DNA of 64,000 nucleotides from Pseudogemmobacter sp044142105 (GTDB lineage: Bacteria > Pseudomonadota > Alphaproteobacteria > Rhodobacterales > Rhodobacteraceae). The notes below the pieces were generated by a model. The model saw only the letters and a list, made by a program, of their open reading frames with translations, did not search any database and was not told the DNA's origin. The stretch spans positions 310,001 through 374,000 of the forward strand of contig NZ_JBGTYM010000001.1 in the NCBI RefSeq assembly GCF_044142105.1, written 5' to 3'. The position numbers and the translations under genes were made by a program. Each line of letters starts with the position of its first letter. Position 1 is the stretch's first letter. Below, piece by piece: positions 25,841-32,866 of this stretch.

Positions 25841-26337
25841 CGCCAGCCGGTATGCATCTGGCCGAGTTGAACGTGGGCCGCCTGCTGGCGCCCACGGACG
25901 ACCCGCGCGTGGCCGAGTTCATGGCCGCGCTGGACCGGGTCAACGGCTTGGGCAAGCGCATGCCGGGTTTCGTCTGGATGATGGAAGGCTCGGGCGAACC
26001 GGGCACGGGCAATACCGAGGCGAAGATCGAGGGCGATCCGCAGTTCGTGACGAACCTGACGGTCTGGGAAAGCGTCGAGACGCTGGAGCATTTCGTCTGG
26101 AACACCGTGCATCGCGCGTTCTATGAGCGGCGGGCGGAATGGTTCGAGGTTCTGGGACGCATGCATTTCGTCATGTGGTGGGTGCCCGCCGGGCACAGGC
26201 CGACATTGGACGAGGCTTTGGAGCGGCTTGCGCATCTGCAGGCCAACGGAGACAGCGACCGGGCCTTCGGCTGGTCGTATCTGAAAGAGGCGCGGCTGTG
26301 GAGAGACCATGGTTGCGCCAGACACGCGGCGGAGTAG
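25837..26337 (+). CDS. DUF3291 domain protein (dimeric alpha/beta-barrel type)
   Basis: 166 residues from ATG 25837, coupled to the DUF5333 stop. MHLAELNVGRLLAPTDDPRV, LTVWESVETLEHFVW and HFVMWWVPAGHRPTLDEALERLAHL are typical of DUF3291, a relative of the antibiotic-biosynthesis-monooxygenase fold. Soluble and cytoplasmic, no cofactor motif. It lies 4 bp before nuoG, so it should share expression with complex I. Enzymatic role unknown; monooxygenase activity should not be assumed. Confidence 0.82.
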   Translation: MTPAGMHLAELNVGRLLAPTDDPRVAEFMAALDRVNGLGKRMPGFVWMMEGSGEPGTGNTEAKIEGDPQFVTNLTVWESVETLEHFVWNTVHRAFYERRAEWFEVLGRMHFVMWWVPAGHRPTLDEALERLAHLQANGDSDRAFGWSYLKEARLWRDHGCARHAAE

Positions 26338-26341
26338 CGGG

Positions 26342-28360
26342 ATGTCGAACCTCAAGAAGATCAATATCGACGGCATCGAGGTCGAGGTCGATGGCGCGAT
26401 GACCATCATCCAGGCGGCCGAAGTTGCCGGGATCGAGATTCCGCGCTTCTGCTACCATGAGCGGCTGTCGATCGCCGGCAATTGCCGGATGTGTCTGGTT
26501 GAGGTGGTGGGCGGCCCGCCCAAGCCCGCCGCAAGCTGCGCGATGCAGGTGCGCGACCTGCGCCCCGGCCCGAATGGCGAGGCGCCGGTGGTCAAAACCA
26601 CCAGCCCGATGGTCAAGAAGGCCCGCGAGGGCGTGATGGAATTCCTGCTGATCAACCATCCGCTCGACTGCCCGATCTGCGACCAGGGCGGCGAATGCGA
26701 CCTGCAGGATCAGGCCATGGCTTACGGCGTCGATTTCAGCCGCTACCGCGAGCCGAAGCGCGCGAGCGAAGACCTGAACCTCGGCCCGCTGGTCGAGACC
26801 AAGATGACGCGCTGCATCTCCTGCACCCGCTGCGTCCGCTTCACCACCGAGGTTGCCGGTATCACCCAGATGGGCCAGACCGGGCGCGGCGAGGATAGCG
26901 AGATCACCTCCTATCTGAACGAGACGCTGAATTCGAACCTGCAGGGCAATATCATCGACCTGTGCCCAGTCGGCGCGCTGACCTCGAAGCCCTATGCCTT
27001 CACCGCCCGGCCCTGGGAATTGACCAAGACGGAATCCGTCGACGTGATGGATGCGCTGGGGTCGAACATCCGCATCGACACCAAGGGCCGCGAAGTCATG
27101 CGCATCCTGCCGCGCAACCATGACGGCGTGAACGAGGAATGGATTTCCGACAAGAGCCGCTTCATCTGGGACGGTCTGCGCCGCCAGCGGCTGGACACGC
27201 CCTATGTGCGTGAGAACGGCAGGCTGCGGAAGGCGAGCTGGGGCGAGGCGCTGGAGAAGGCGGCTGCCGCGATAAAGGGCAAGAAGGTGGTCGGTCTGGT
27301 CGGCGATCTGGCCCCGGTCGAGGCGGTCTACAGCCTGAAGCAATTGGTCGAAGCTCTGGGCGGCAAGGTCGAGTGCCGCACCGATGGCGCGCGGCTGCCC
27401 GTCGGCAATCGTTCGGGCTATGTTGGCACTGCCAAGATTGAAGATATCGACGCTGCCAAGGGCGTTCTCCTGATCGGCACCAATCCGCGGCTTGAAAGCC
27501 CGGTGCTGAACGCGCGCATCCGCAAGGCCTGGGCCAATGGTGCCGTGGTCGGGCTGATCGGCGAGGCCGCCGATCTGACCTATGACTATCATCACTTCGG
27601 TACTGACCGGGCCGCGCTGGTCCAGCATCTGGACCTGGCCCGTCGCGAGAAGGGCAAGGGTCCGGGCGTGGTGATCGTGGGGCAGGGTGCGTTGAACGAG
27701 GCCGATGGCGAGGCGGTTCTGGCCCATGCCATGGCGATTGCCGAGGCGCAGGAAGCAAAGATTCTGGTCCTGCACACGGCGGCCAGCCGGGTGGGTGCGA
27801 TGGATGTGGGCGCGGTGACCGAGGGCGGCCTTGCGGCGGCGACCGAAGGGGCCGAGGTGATCTACAATCTGGGCGCGGACGAGGTGGAAATCGCCGCCGG
27901 TCCCTTCGTGATCTATCAGGGCAGCCATGGCGATCGTGGCGCGAACCGCGCCGATGTGATCCTGCCGGGCGCCGCCTGGACCGAGGAGAACGGCCTGTTC
28001 GTCAACACCGAGGGGCGGCCCCAGCTGGCCTTCCGCGCTGGTTTCGCGCCGGGTGAGGCCAAGGAGAACTGGGCGATCCTGCGGGCCCTGTCGGCGGAAC
28101 TGGGCGCGCAGCTGCCCTGGGACAGCCTGGCCGGGCTGCGGGCGGCGCTGGTGGCGGCGCATCCGCATCTGGCGCGGATTGACGAAGTGGCAGAGAACGC
28201 CTGGACGGCGCTTGAGGTGCGGGCGCCGGGCAAGGCAAACTTCCGCAACGCGATCAAGGACTTCTACCTGACCAACCCGGTGGCGCGTGCCAGCGCCGTG
28301 ATGGCGGAGCTTTCCGCCATGGCCAAGGCGCGAGTCGCGCCGAAAATGGCGGCCGAGTAA
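26342..28360 (+). CDS. nuoG: NADH-quinone oxidoreductase subunit G
   Basis: 672 residues from ATG 26342; an upstream in-frame start would overlap the DUF3291 gene. N1b [2Fe-2S] ligands C37, C48, C51 and C66; His/Cys N5 ligands in HPLDCPICDQGGECDLQ (about residues 103-119); N4 ligands in CISCTRC with the later DLCPVGAL. The rest is a molybdopterin-oxidoreductase-like domain without Mo-ligand chemistry, as usual for the 75-kDa subunit. It carries electrons along the peripheral arm from NuoF toward NuoI and NuoB. Confidence 0.97.
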   Translation: MSNLKKINIDGIEVEVDGAMTIIQAAEVAGIEIPRFCYHERLSIAGNCRMCLVEVVGGPPKPAASCAMQVRDLRPGPNGEAPVVKTTSPMVKKAREGVMEFLLINHPLDCPICDQGGECDLQDQAMAYGVDFSRYREPKRASEDLNLGPLVETKMTRCISCTRCVRFTTEVAGITQMGQTGRGEDSEITSYLNETLNSNLQGNIIDLCPVGALTSKPYAFTARPWELTKTESVDVMDALGSNIRIDTKGREVMRILPRNHDGVNEEWISDKSRFIWDGLRRQRLDTPYVRENGRLRKASWGEALEKAAAAIKGKKVVGLVGDLAPVEAVYSLKQLVEALGGKVECRTDGARLPVGNRSGYVGTAKIEDIDAAKGVLLIGTNPRLESPVLNARIRKAWANGAVVGLIGEAADLTYDYHHFGTDRAALVQHLDLARREKGKGPGVVIVGQGALNEADGEAVLAHAMAIAEAQEAKILVLHTAASRVGAMDVGAVTEGGLAAATEGAEVIYNLGADEVEIAAGPFVIYQGSHGDRGANRADVILPGAAWTEENGLFVNTEGRPQLAFRAGFAPGEAKENWAILRALSAELGAQLPWDSLAGLRAALVAAHPHLARIDEVAENAWTALEVRAPGKANFRNAIKDFYLTNPVARASAVMAELSAMAKARVAPKMAAE

Positions 28361-28365
28361 CCGGG

Positions 28366-28767
28366 ATGCGTCAGGGCCTGGTCCTTGCACAGGCGATTGC
28401 GATCGTGGCGACGGTCGGGGCTTGCGCCGGGGGCGAGGAGCGGACTACAGGTCCGCAACGCGTCGAATACAAAGGGATCGAGACGATCCTCTTGGACGGC
28501 GAGATGGTGAATTTCCGCGTGGCCATGACGGGCGCGCGGAGTGAGGCGGATGTCGAGGACTATGGCCGTTGCGCGGCCGCCCAATATGCGCTGATCCGGG
28601 GGTTCGGGTTCGCGCGTCATGTGCGGACGCAGGTGGGCAAGTCAGGCGATCTGTGGAAGGGCGACGCGGTCTATCTGATCTCGGCGGCCCTGCCACGGGG
28701 GACAAGAACGATTGACGCCGAAGTGACGGTGCGTAACTGCGGCGAGTTGGGCATACCGACGGTTTAA
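28366..28767 (+). CDS. Putative lipoprotein, unknown function, between nuoG and nuoH
   Basis: 133 residues, 5 bp after nuoG. The N-terminus ends in a lipobox-like TVGAC (Cys at about residue 20) followed by AGGEE. The mature domain has two Cys (YGRCAAAQYA and TVRNCGELG). The segment DVEDYGRCAAAQYALIRGFGFARHV suggests a compact helical-beta fold, but no family is named. Ten bases separate it from nuoH. Confidence 0.75.
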   Translation: MRQGLVLAQAIAIVATVGACAGGEERTTGPQRVEYKGIETILLDGEMVNFRVAMTGARSEADVEDYGRCAAAQYALIRGFGFARHVRTQVGKSGDLWKGDAVYLISAALPRGTRTIDAEVTVRNCGELGIPTV

Positions 28768-28777
28768 GGGACGGCAG

Positions 28778-29815
28778 ATGGACGGATTTTTCGACACAAC
28801 CTTCGGGACGGCGGTCCTCTTGATCCTGCAAAGCCTTGCGGTGGTCGCCTTCGTCATGGGGTCGCTGATCTTCATGGTCTATGGCGACCGCAAGATCTGG
28901 GCGGCGGTGCAGATGCGGCGCGGGCCGAACGTGGTTGGTCCCTGGGGCCTGCTGCAGACCTTCGCCGACGCGCTGAAATATGTCGTCAAGGAAATCGTCG
29001 TGCCCGCGGGCGTGGACCGGGCGGTCTATTTCCTGGCGCCACTTCTGTCCTTCGTGCTGGCGCTTCTGGCCTTTGCGGTGATCCCCTTCGACGAAGGCTG
29101 GGTGCTGGCCGATATCAACGTCGCGATCCTGTTCGTCTTCGCCGTCTCCTCGCTCGAGGTCTATGGCGTGATCATGGGCGGCTGGGGCTCGAACTCGAAA
29201 TATGCCTTCCTGGGCGGGCTGCGGTCCGCCGCGCAGATGATTTCCTACGAGGTCTCGCTGGGGCTGATCATCATCGGTCTGATCATCTCGACCGGATCGA
29301 TGAACCTGTCGGCCATCGTCGCCGCGCAGGATACCGGCTATGGCATCCTGGGCTGGTATTGGCTGCCGCATTTCCCGGTCCTGGTGATGTTCTTCATCTC
29401 GGCGCTTGCGGAAACCAACCGCCCGCCCTTCGACCTGCCCGAAGCGGAATCGGAACTGGTCGCGGGCTTCATGGTGGAATATTCCTCGACCCCGTACCTG
29501 CTGTTCATGGCGGGCGAATATATCGCCATCTTCCTGATGTGCGCGCTGCTGTCAGTCTTCTTCTTCGGCGGCTGGCTGTCGCCCATTCCGGGCATCGCCG
29601 ATGGCTGGTGGTGGATGGTGGCCAAGATGTGGGCCTGGTTCTTCATGTTCGCCATGGTGAAGGCCATCGTGCCGCGCTACCGCTATGACCAGCTGATGCG
29701 GATCGGCTGGAAGGTCTTCCTGCCCCTGTCGCTGGGCTGGGTGGTGATCGTGGCGTTCCTGGCGAAATTTGAAGTTCTCGGCGGCTTCTGGGCCCGCTGG
29801 GCCATCGGAGGCTGA
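28778..29815 (+). CDS. nuoH: NADH-quinone oxidoreductase subunit H
   Basis: 345 residues, eight predicted membrane helices. Family segments: YGDRKIWAAVQMRRGPNVVGPWGLLQTFADALK (about 31-64), the long acidic loop ETNRPPFDLPEAESELVAGFMVEYSS and PRYRYDQLMRIGWKVFLPL. The loops form the quinone entry tunnel together with NuoB and NuoD, and the acidic residues start the proton path. Normal length for alphaproteobacteria. Confidence 0.97.
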   Translation: MDGFFDTTFGTAVLLILQSLAVVAFVMGSLIFMVYGDRKIWAAVQMRRGPNVVGPWGLLQTFADALKYVVKEIVVPAGVDRAVYFLAPLLSFVLALLAFAVIPFDEGWVLADINVAILFVFAVSSLEVYGVIMGGWGSNSKYAFLGGLRSAAQMISYEVSLGLIIIGLIISTGSMNLSAIVAAQDTGYGILGWYWLPHFPVLVMFFISALAETNRPPFDLPEAESELVAGFMVEYSSTPYLLFMAGEYIAIFLMCALLSVFFFGGWLSPIPGIADGWWWMVAKMWAWFFMFAMVKAIVPRYRYDQLMRIGWKVFLPLSLGWVVIVAFLAKFEVLGGFWARWAIGG

Positions 29816-29820
29816 GGCAA

Positions 29821-30315
29821 ATGGCAAATATCGACTGGACCCGCGCCACGCGCTATTTCCTGATGGTGGATTTCATCAAGGGCTTCGCCCTGGGCATGAA
29901 ATACTTCTTCGCGCCGAAGCCGACGCTGAATTATCCGCATGAAAAGGGGCCGCTCAGCCCTCGCTTCCGGGGCGAGCACGCGCTGCGCCGCTATCCCAAT
30001 GGCGAGGAACGCTGCATTGCCTGCAAGCTCTGCGAGGCGATCTGTCCGGCCCAGGCGATCACCATCGATGCCGAGCCACGCGAGGATGGCAGCCGCCGCA
30101 CCAGGCGCTATGACATCGACATGACGAAATGCATCTATTGCGGCTTCTGCCAGGAAGCCTGCCCGGTGGATGCGATTGTCGAAGGGCCGAATTTCGAATT
30201 CTCGACCGAGACCCGCGAAGAGCTGTTCTACACCAAGGAGAAGCTCTTGGCGAACGGCGCCCGCTGGGAGGCCGAGATCGCCCGCAACCTTGAGCTTGAC
30301 GCTCCCTATCGCTGA
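29821..30315 (+). CDS. nuoI: NADH-quinone oxidoreductase subunit I (N6a/N6b)
   Basis: 164 residues. Two ferredoxin-type motifs: C65, C68, C71, C75 (CIACKLCEAICP) and C104, C107, C110, C114 (CIYCGFCQEACP), ligands for clusters N6a and N6b that pass electrons to N2. The N-terminal amphipathic segment (residues 8-30) lies on the membrane arm. Five bases after nuoH and followed by the collagen-like gene. Confidence 0.97.
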   Translation: MANIDWTRATRYFLMVDFIKGFALGMKYFFAPKPTLNYPHEKGPLSPRFRGEHALRRYPNGEERCIACKLCEAICPAQAITIDAEPREDGSRRTRRYDIDMTKCIYCGFCQEACPVDAIVEGPNFEFSTETREELFYTKEKLLANGARWEAEIARNLELDAPYR

Positions 30316-30324
30316 GGACGGGGC

Positions 30325-30852
30325 ATGAGCCGGATCGAAAGCGCGCTTTTCGGAGGGGTGGCAGGGGCCGCGGTGCTGGGCATCGGGCTGCTGACCGGCC
30401 TTTCTTCGGGTGCGCCTGGTCCGGGAGGGCCGGAAGGTCCGGCGGGTGTGCAGGGGGCCATCGGTCCGCGCGGGGATGCAGGGCCGGCCGGGCCCTCGGG
30501 TCCGGCAGGGCCGGAAGGGACACAGGGTCCGGCAGGGCCTTCGGGTCCGGGCGGGCCGCAGGGCGAGCCGGGGCCGCAGGGCGCCGTCGGCCCGGCGGGC
30601 CCGCAGGGCGAACCCGGGCCGCAGGGCAGCGCGGGCGCGGGCGATCTGGGCGCGGATGCGGTGATCCTGGTCAAAGGCAGCGCCGCCTGTCCCGAGGGTT
30701 GGGTGGCGGGTGGCCAGGTGCGGCTTCTGACCTCGCCCGATTATGTCATGGGCGGCGAACAGACGCCGACCAATCCCGGGGTGATGACCACCTCGACCAT
30801 GGATTGGGCCAATGTGAATTACTTCCTTTGCACGAAGGGGCCGGGGCAATGA
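30325..30852 (+). CDS. Membrane-anchored collagen-like protein inserted between nuoI and nuoJ
   Basis: 175 residues. Residues 9-28 form one hydrophobic, Gly-rich helix, an uncleaved anchor or signal. Residues 29-106 are 26 uninterrupted Gly-X-Y triplets rich in GPA, GPQ, GPS and GEP, the rule for a collagen triple helix. Residues 107-175 are a small C-terminal domain with one Cys pair (SAACPEGW and YFLCTKG) that may act as a trimerisation head. The rod and head would most likely lie in the periplasm (inference). Collagen-like proteins occur in bacteria, mostly on surfaces; I know of no complex I link. It starts 9 bp after nuoI and its stop overlaps the next start (ATGA). Confidence 0.9.
   Translation: MSRIESALFGGVAGAAVLGIGLLTGLSSGAPGPGGPEGPAGVQGAIGPRGDAGPAGPSGPAGPEGTQGPAGPSGPGGPQGEPGPQGAVGPAGPQGEPGPQGSAGAGDLGADAVILVKGSAACPEGWVAGGQVRLLTSPDYVMGGEQTPTNPGVMTTSTMDWANVNYFLCTKGPGQ
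30409..30642 (+). repeat. Collagen-type Gly-X-Y coding repeat
   Basis: 26 tandem 9-bp units encoding Gly-X-Y. The units vary at the nucleotide level (ggtcc, gggcc, ggccc starts), so this is a degenerate coding repeat and not a recent simple-sequence expansion. Codon variety suggests selection on the protein. Confidence 0.9.
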
Positions 30853-31259
30853 CCGAGGCCTATGCCAAGATGATCCAGCAGATGATGGAAAGCGGTCAGG
30901 AGATGATGCGCGCCTTCAACCCGGCGCTGGAAAACCTGCAGGTCGGGGGCTTTGACAAGATCTTCCCGACCATGCCCGCCAATATGATGGAAATGTGGTT
31001 CGGCAAGACCTTCAACCGCGAAGGGCTGGATTCCAAGACACGGCTTCTGGTCACCATCGCGGCGCTGACGGTGCTGGGTGCCCAGGCCGAGCCGCAGCTG
31101 AAACTGACCGTGCGCCATGCGCTGGAAGCCGGGGCCACGGAACGCGAGATCGCCGAGGTGATCTGGCAGATGAGCATGTTCGGCGGCCTGCCCGCCATGC
31201 AGAAGGCGCTGGAGGCCGCACAGGCCGTCTTTGCCGAAAAGAAGGATGGAACCCCATGA
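30849..31259 (+). CDS. Carboxymuconolactone decarboxylase-family protein
   Basis: 136 residues from ATG 30849, coupled to the collagen-like gene. LDSKTRLLVTIAALTVLGAQ and LEAGATEREIAEVIWQMSMFGGLPAMQKALEAA match the CMD helical domain. There is no CxxC pair, so it cannot be an AhpD-type peroxidase; it resembles the cofactor-free decarboxylase branch. The N-terminal 30 residues are Met-rich and amphipathic. No protocatechuate pathway genes are near, so the family name should not be read as function. Its end overlaps nuoJ by 4 bp. Confidence 0.85.
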   Translation: MTEAYAKMIQQMMESGQEMMRAFNPALENLQVGGFDKIFPTMPANMMEMWFGKTFNREGLDSKTRLLVTIAALTVLGAQAEPQLKLTVRHALEAGATEREIAEVIWQMSMFGGLPAMQKALEAAQAVFAEKKDGTP

Positions 31260-31864
31260 CGGTCGCCGATTACACCTTTTACCTCTTCGCAGTGATCGCG
31301 GTCGTCGCGGGGCTCATGGTCACGGTCGCCCGTAACCCGGTTCATTCGGTCCTGTGGCTGATCCTCACCTTCCTGTCGGCCTCGGGGCTGATGGTGCTGA
31401 TGGGGGCGGAATTCGTCGCCATGCTGCTGATGATCGTCTATGTCGGCGCGGTGGCGGTGCTGTTCCTGTTCGTCGTGATGATGCTGGACGTCGATTTCGC
31501 CGCGCTGAAGGGCGAGATGGCCCGCGCCATGCCGCTGGGCCTGTTGATCGGCGTGGTGCTGATCATGCAGATCTCGATGGGCCTTGGCGCCTGGACCACG
31601 GCCGAGGGCGCTAGCGCGCTGCATGCGGCGCCGCTGCCGGAAGGCACTGACAATGCCCGTGCACTGGGCCTGCTGCTTTATGACAAGTACATCTATCTGT
31701 TCCAGGCCGCGGGCATGATCCTGCTGGTCGCCATGATCGGGGCGATCCTGCTGACGCTGCGCCACCGCAAGGACATCAAGCGCCAGAACGTGCTGGCCCA
31801 GATGTGGCGCGACCCGGCCAAGGCGATGGAGCTGAAGGACGTGAAACCGGGGCAGGGGCTGTGA
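31256..31864 (+). CDS. nuoJ: NADH-quinone oxidoreductase subunit J
   Basis: 202 residues from ATG 31256, overlapping the CMD gene stop. Five membrane helices; ARNPVHSVLWLILTFLSASGLMVLMGAEFVAMLLMIVYVGAVAVLFLFVVMMLD (about 23-77) is the ND6 signature with the conserved Glu in helix 3 and Tyr in YVGAV. The C-terminal end is hydrophilic. Links the quinone-site subunits to the proton-pumping arm. Confidence 0.97.
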   Translation: MTVADYTFYLFAVIAVVAGLMVTVARNPVHSVLWLILTFLSASGLMVLMGAEFVAMLLMIVYVGAVAVLFLFVVMMLDVDFAALKGEMARAMPLGLLIGVVLIMQISMGLGAWTTAEGASALHAAPLPEGTDNARALGLLLYDKYIYLFQAAGMILLVAMIGAILLTLRHRKDIKRQNVLAQMWRDPAKAMELKDVKPGQGL

Positions 31865-31909
31865 TGGGCCATGACGAGTTCTTCGTGCTTCAGCTTGGGT
31901 CGGAGGAAA

Positions 31910-32488
31910 ATGTTGTCGCTGATCGCAGCGACATTCAAGCCTCGAATTCTTCTTTGTTTTGTTGTACTTGGGGTGGCGGCCTGCGTGGAGCCCGGCTCGG
32001 AATTCCGCTGCGACTACGGCTGTACAACTTCGCTGCCGGTTCTCGATGAAGGTGATGGCTTGATCAGCTTTTCTACCACCACATCCACCGACACGGGCTC
32101 GTTCGGGTACGGATTGGCGCTGGTTCGCTGCGCGAACGGCCGAGCAGTTACGGTCGATCAATACGCAGACTTCATGGAAAAAAAGCTGCTTCAAGAGGAT
32201 GTTGAGACGTTCCGAAAGCAAAGGGGCCTGTCCGACGTCAACGGACTTTGGAAAATGGTCAGCGACAGAGGTTACAAACCTCGGTTGATCCAGATTTATT
32301 CTGACGACAAGGACACTGCAAAGCAGTGCAGGAAGTTCTACCCGAAGGTCGCTCGGTCCTGGCCAGACAAGACTGCTGAACAGCTAGCAGAAGAAAAAGC
32401 ACGCCAAGAGTTCTGGGCAGATCCGAAGAACATCAAGGCACTGCGGGATTTGGTTGGTGTAACCGTTGTGGACGATCCGCCCAAATGA
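31910..32488 (+). CDS. Putative lipoprotein of atypical base composition between nuoJ and nuoK
   Basis: 192 residues from ATG 31910, chosen because GGAGGAAA precedes it; an in-frame ATG at 31871 would add 13 polar residues. The N-terminus ILLCFVVLGVAAC has a lipobox (Cys near residue 24). The mature part is charged, with Lys/Glu-rich helices (AEQLAEEKARQEFW) and a few Cys. No family recognised. Its codons use A and T at third positions far more than any neighbour, for example in the first 30 codons, which suggests recent transfer into the operon. A GTAGGG palindromic repeat follows its stop. Confidence 0.72.
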   Translation: MLSLIAATFKPRILLCFVVLGVAACVEPGSEFRCDYGCTTSLPVLDEGDGLISFSTTTSTDTGSFGYGLALVRCANGRAVTVDQYADFMEKKLLQEDVETFRKQRGLSDVNGLWKMVSDRGYKPRLIQIYSDDKDTAKQCRKFYPKVARSWPDKTAEQLAEEKARQEFWADPKNIKALRDLVGVTVVDDPPK

Positions 32489-32493
32489 AATGG

Positions 32494-32517
32494 GTAGGGT
32501 GGGGTTCCACCCCACCG
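32494..32517. repeat. GTAGGG-type palindromic repeat between the atypical lipoprotein and nuoK
   Basis: GTAGGGTGGGGTTCCACCCC core: stem GGTGGGGT/ACCCCACC (8 bp perfect) with loop TCC. It shares the GTAGGG edge and layout with the repeat at 54331-54353 in opposite orientation, suggesting an interspersed REP-like element. It sits 39 bp before nuoK inside the operon and could act as an RNA stabiliser or attenuator. Confidence 0.65.
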
Positions 32518-32555
32518 AGAAACGAAAAGGCCAGCAGGCCACGAGGGACTGAACG

Positions 32556-32861
32556 ATGATCGGACTTGAACATTACCTGACGGTGGCGGCGGCGCTGTTC
32601 GTCATCGGCATTTTCGGGATCTTCCTGAACCGGAAGAACGTGATCGTCATCCTGATGTCGATCGAGTTGATGCTTCTGGCCGTGAACCTGAACCTCGTCG
32701 CCTTCTCGTCCTATTCGGGCGATCTGGTGGGGCAGGTCTTCACCCTCTTCGTGCTGACGGTGGCCGCGGCCGAGGCCGCGATCGGCCTGGCGATCCTTGT
32801 CGTCTTCTTCCGCAACCGCGGAACGATCGACGTCGAGGACGTGAATGTGATGAAAGGCTAA
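32556..32861 (+). CDS. nuoK: NADH-quinone oxidoreductase subunit K
   Basis: 101 residues, three membrane helices. IGIFGIFLNRKNVIVILMSIELMLLAVNLNLVAFS (about 18-52) contains the conserved Glu of helix 2 (IELMLLAVN) and AEAAIGLAILVVFFRNRGT the second acidic site. This is the ND4L subunit of the proton-translocating arm. Five bases precede nuoL. Confidence 0.97.
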   Translation: MIGLEHYLTVAAALFVIGIFGIFLNRKNVIVILMSIELMLLAVNLNLVAFSSYSGDLVGQVFTLFVLTVAAAEAAIGLAILVVFFRNRGTIDVEDVNVMKG

Positions 32862-32866
32862 GGGAC

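Noticed and set aside
26171..28390. A 739-codon minus-strand frame opposite nuoG, and a similar one opposite nuoD (18764-20389)
   Set aside because: Same antisense artefact of high third-position GC; the plus-strand proteins are unmistakable complex I subunits.
30409..30642. Gly-X-Y coding repeat considered as a CRISPR array or minisatellite
   Set aside because: Units are 9 bp, without spacers, and vary in sequence while keeping the Gly-X-Y frame; it is protein-coding.
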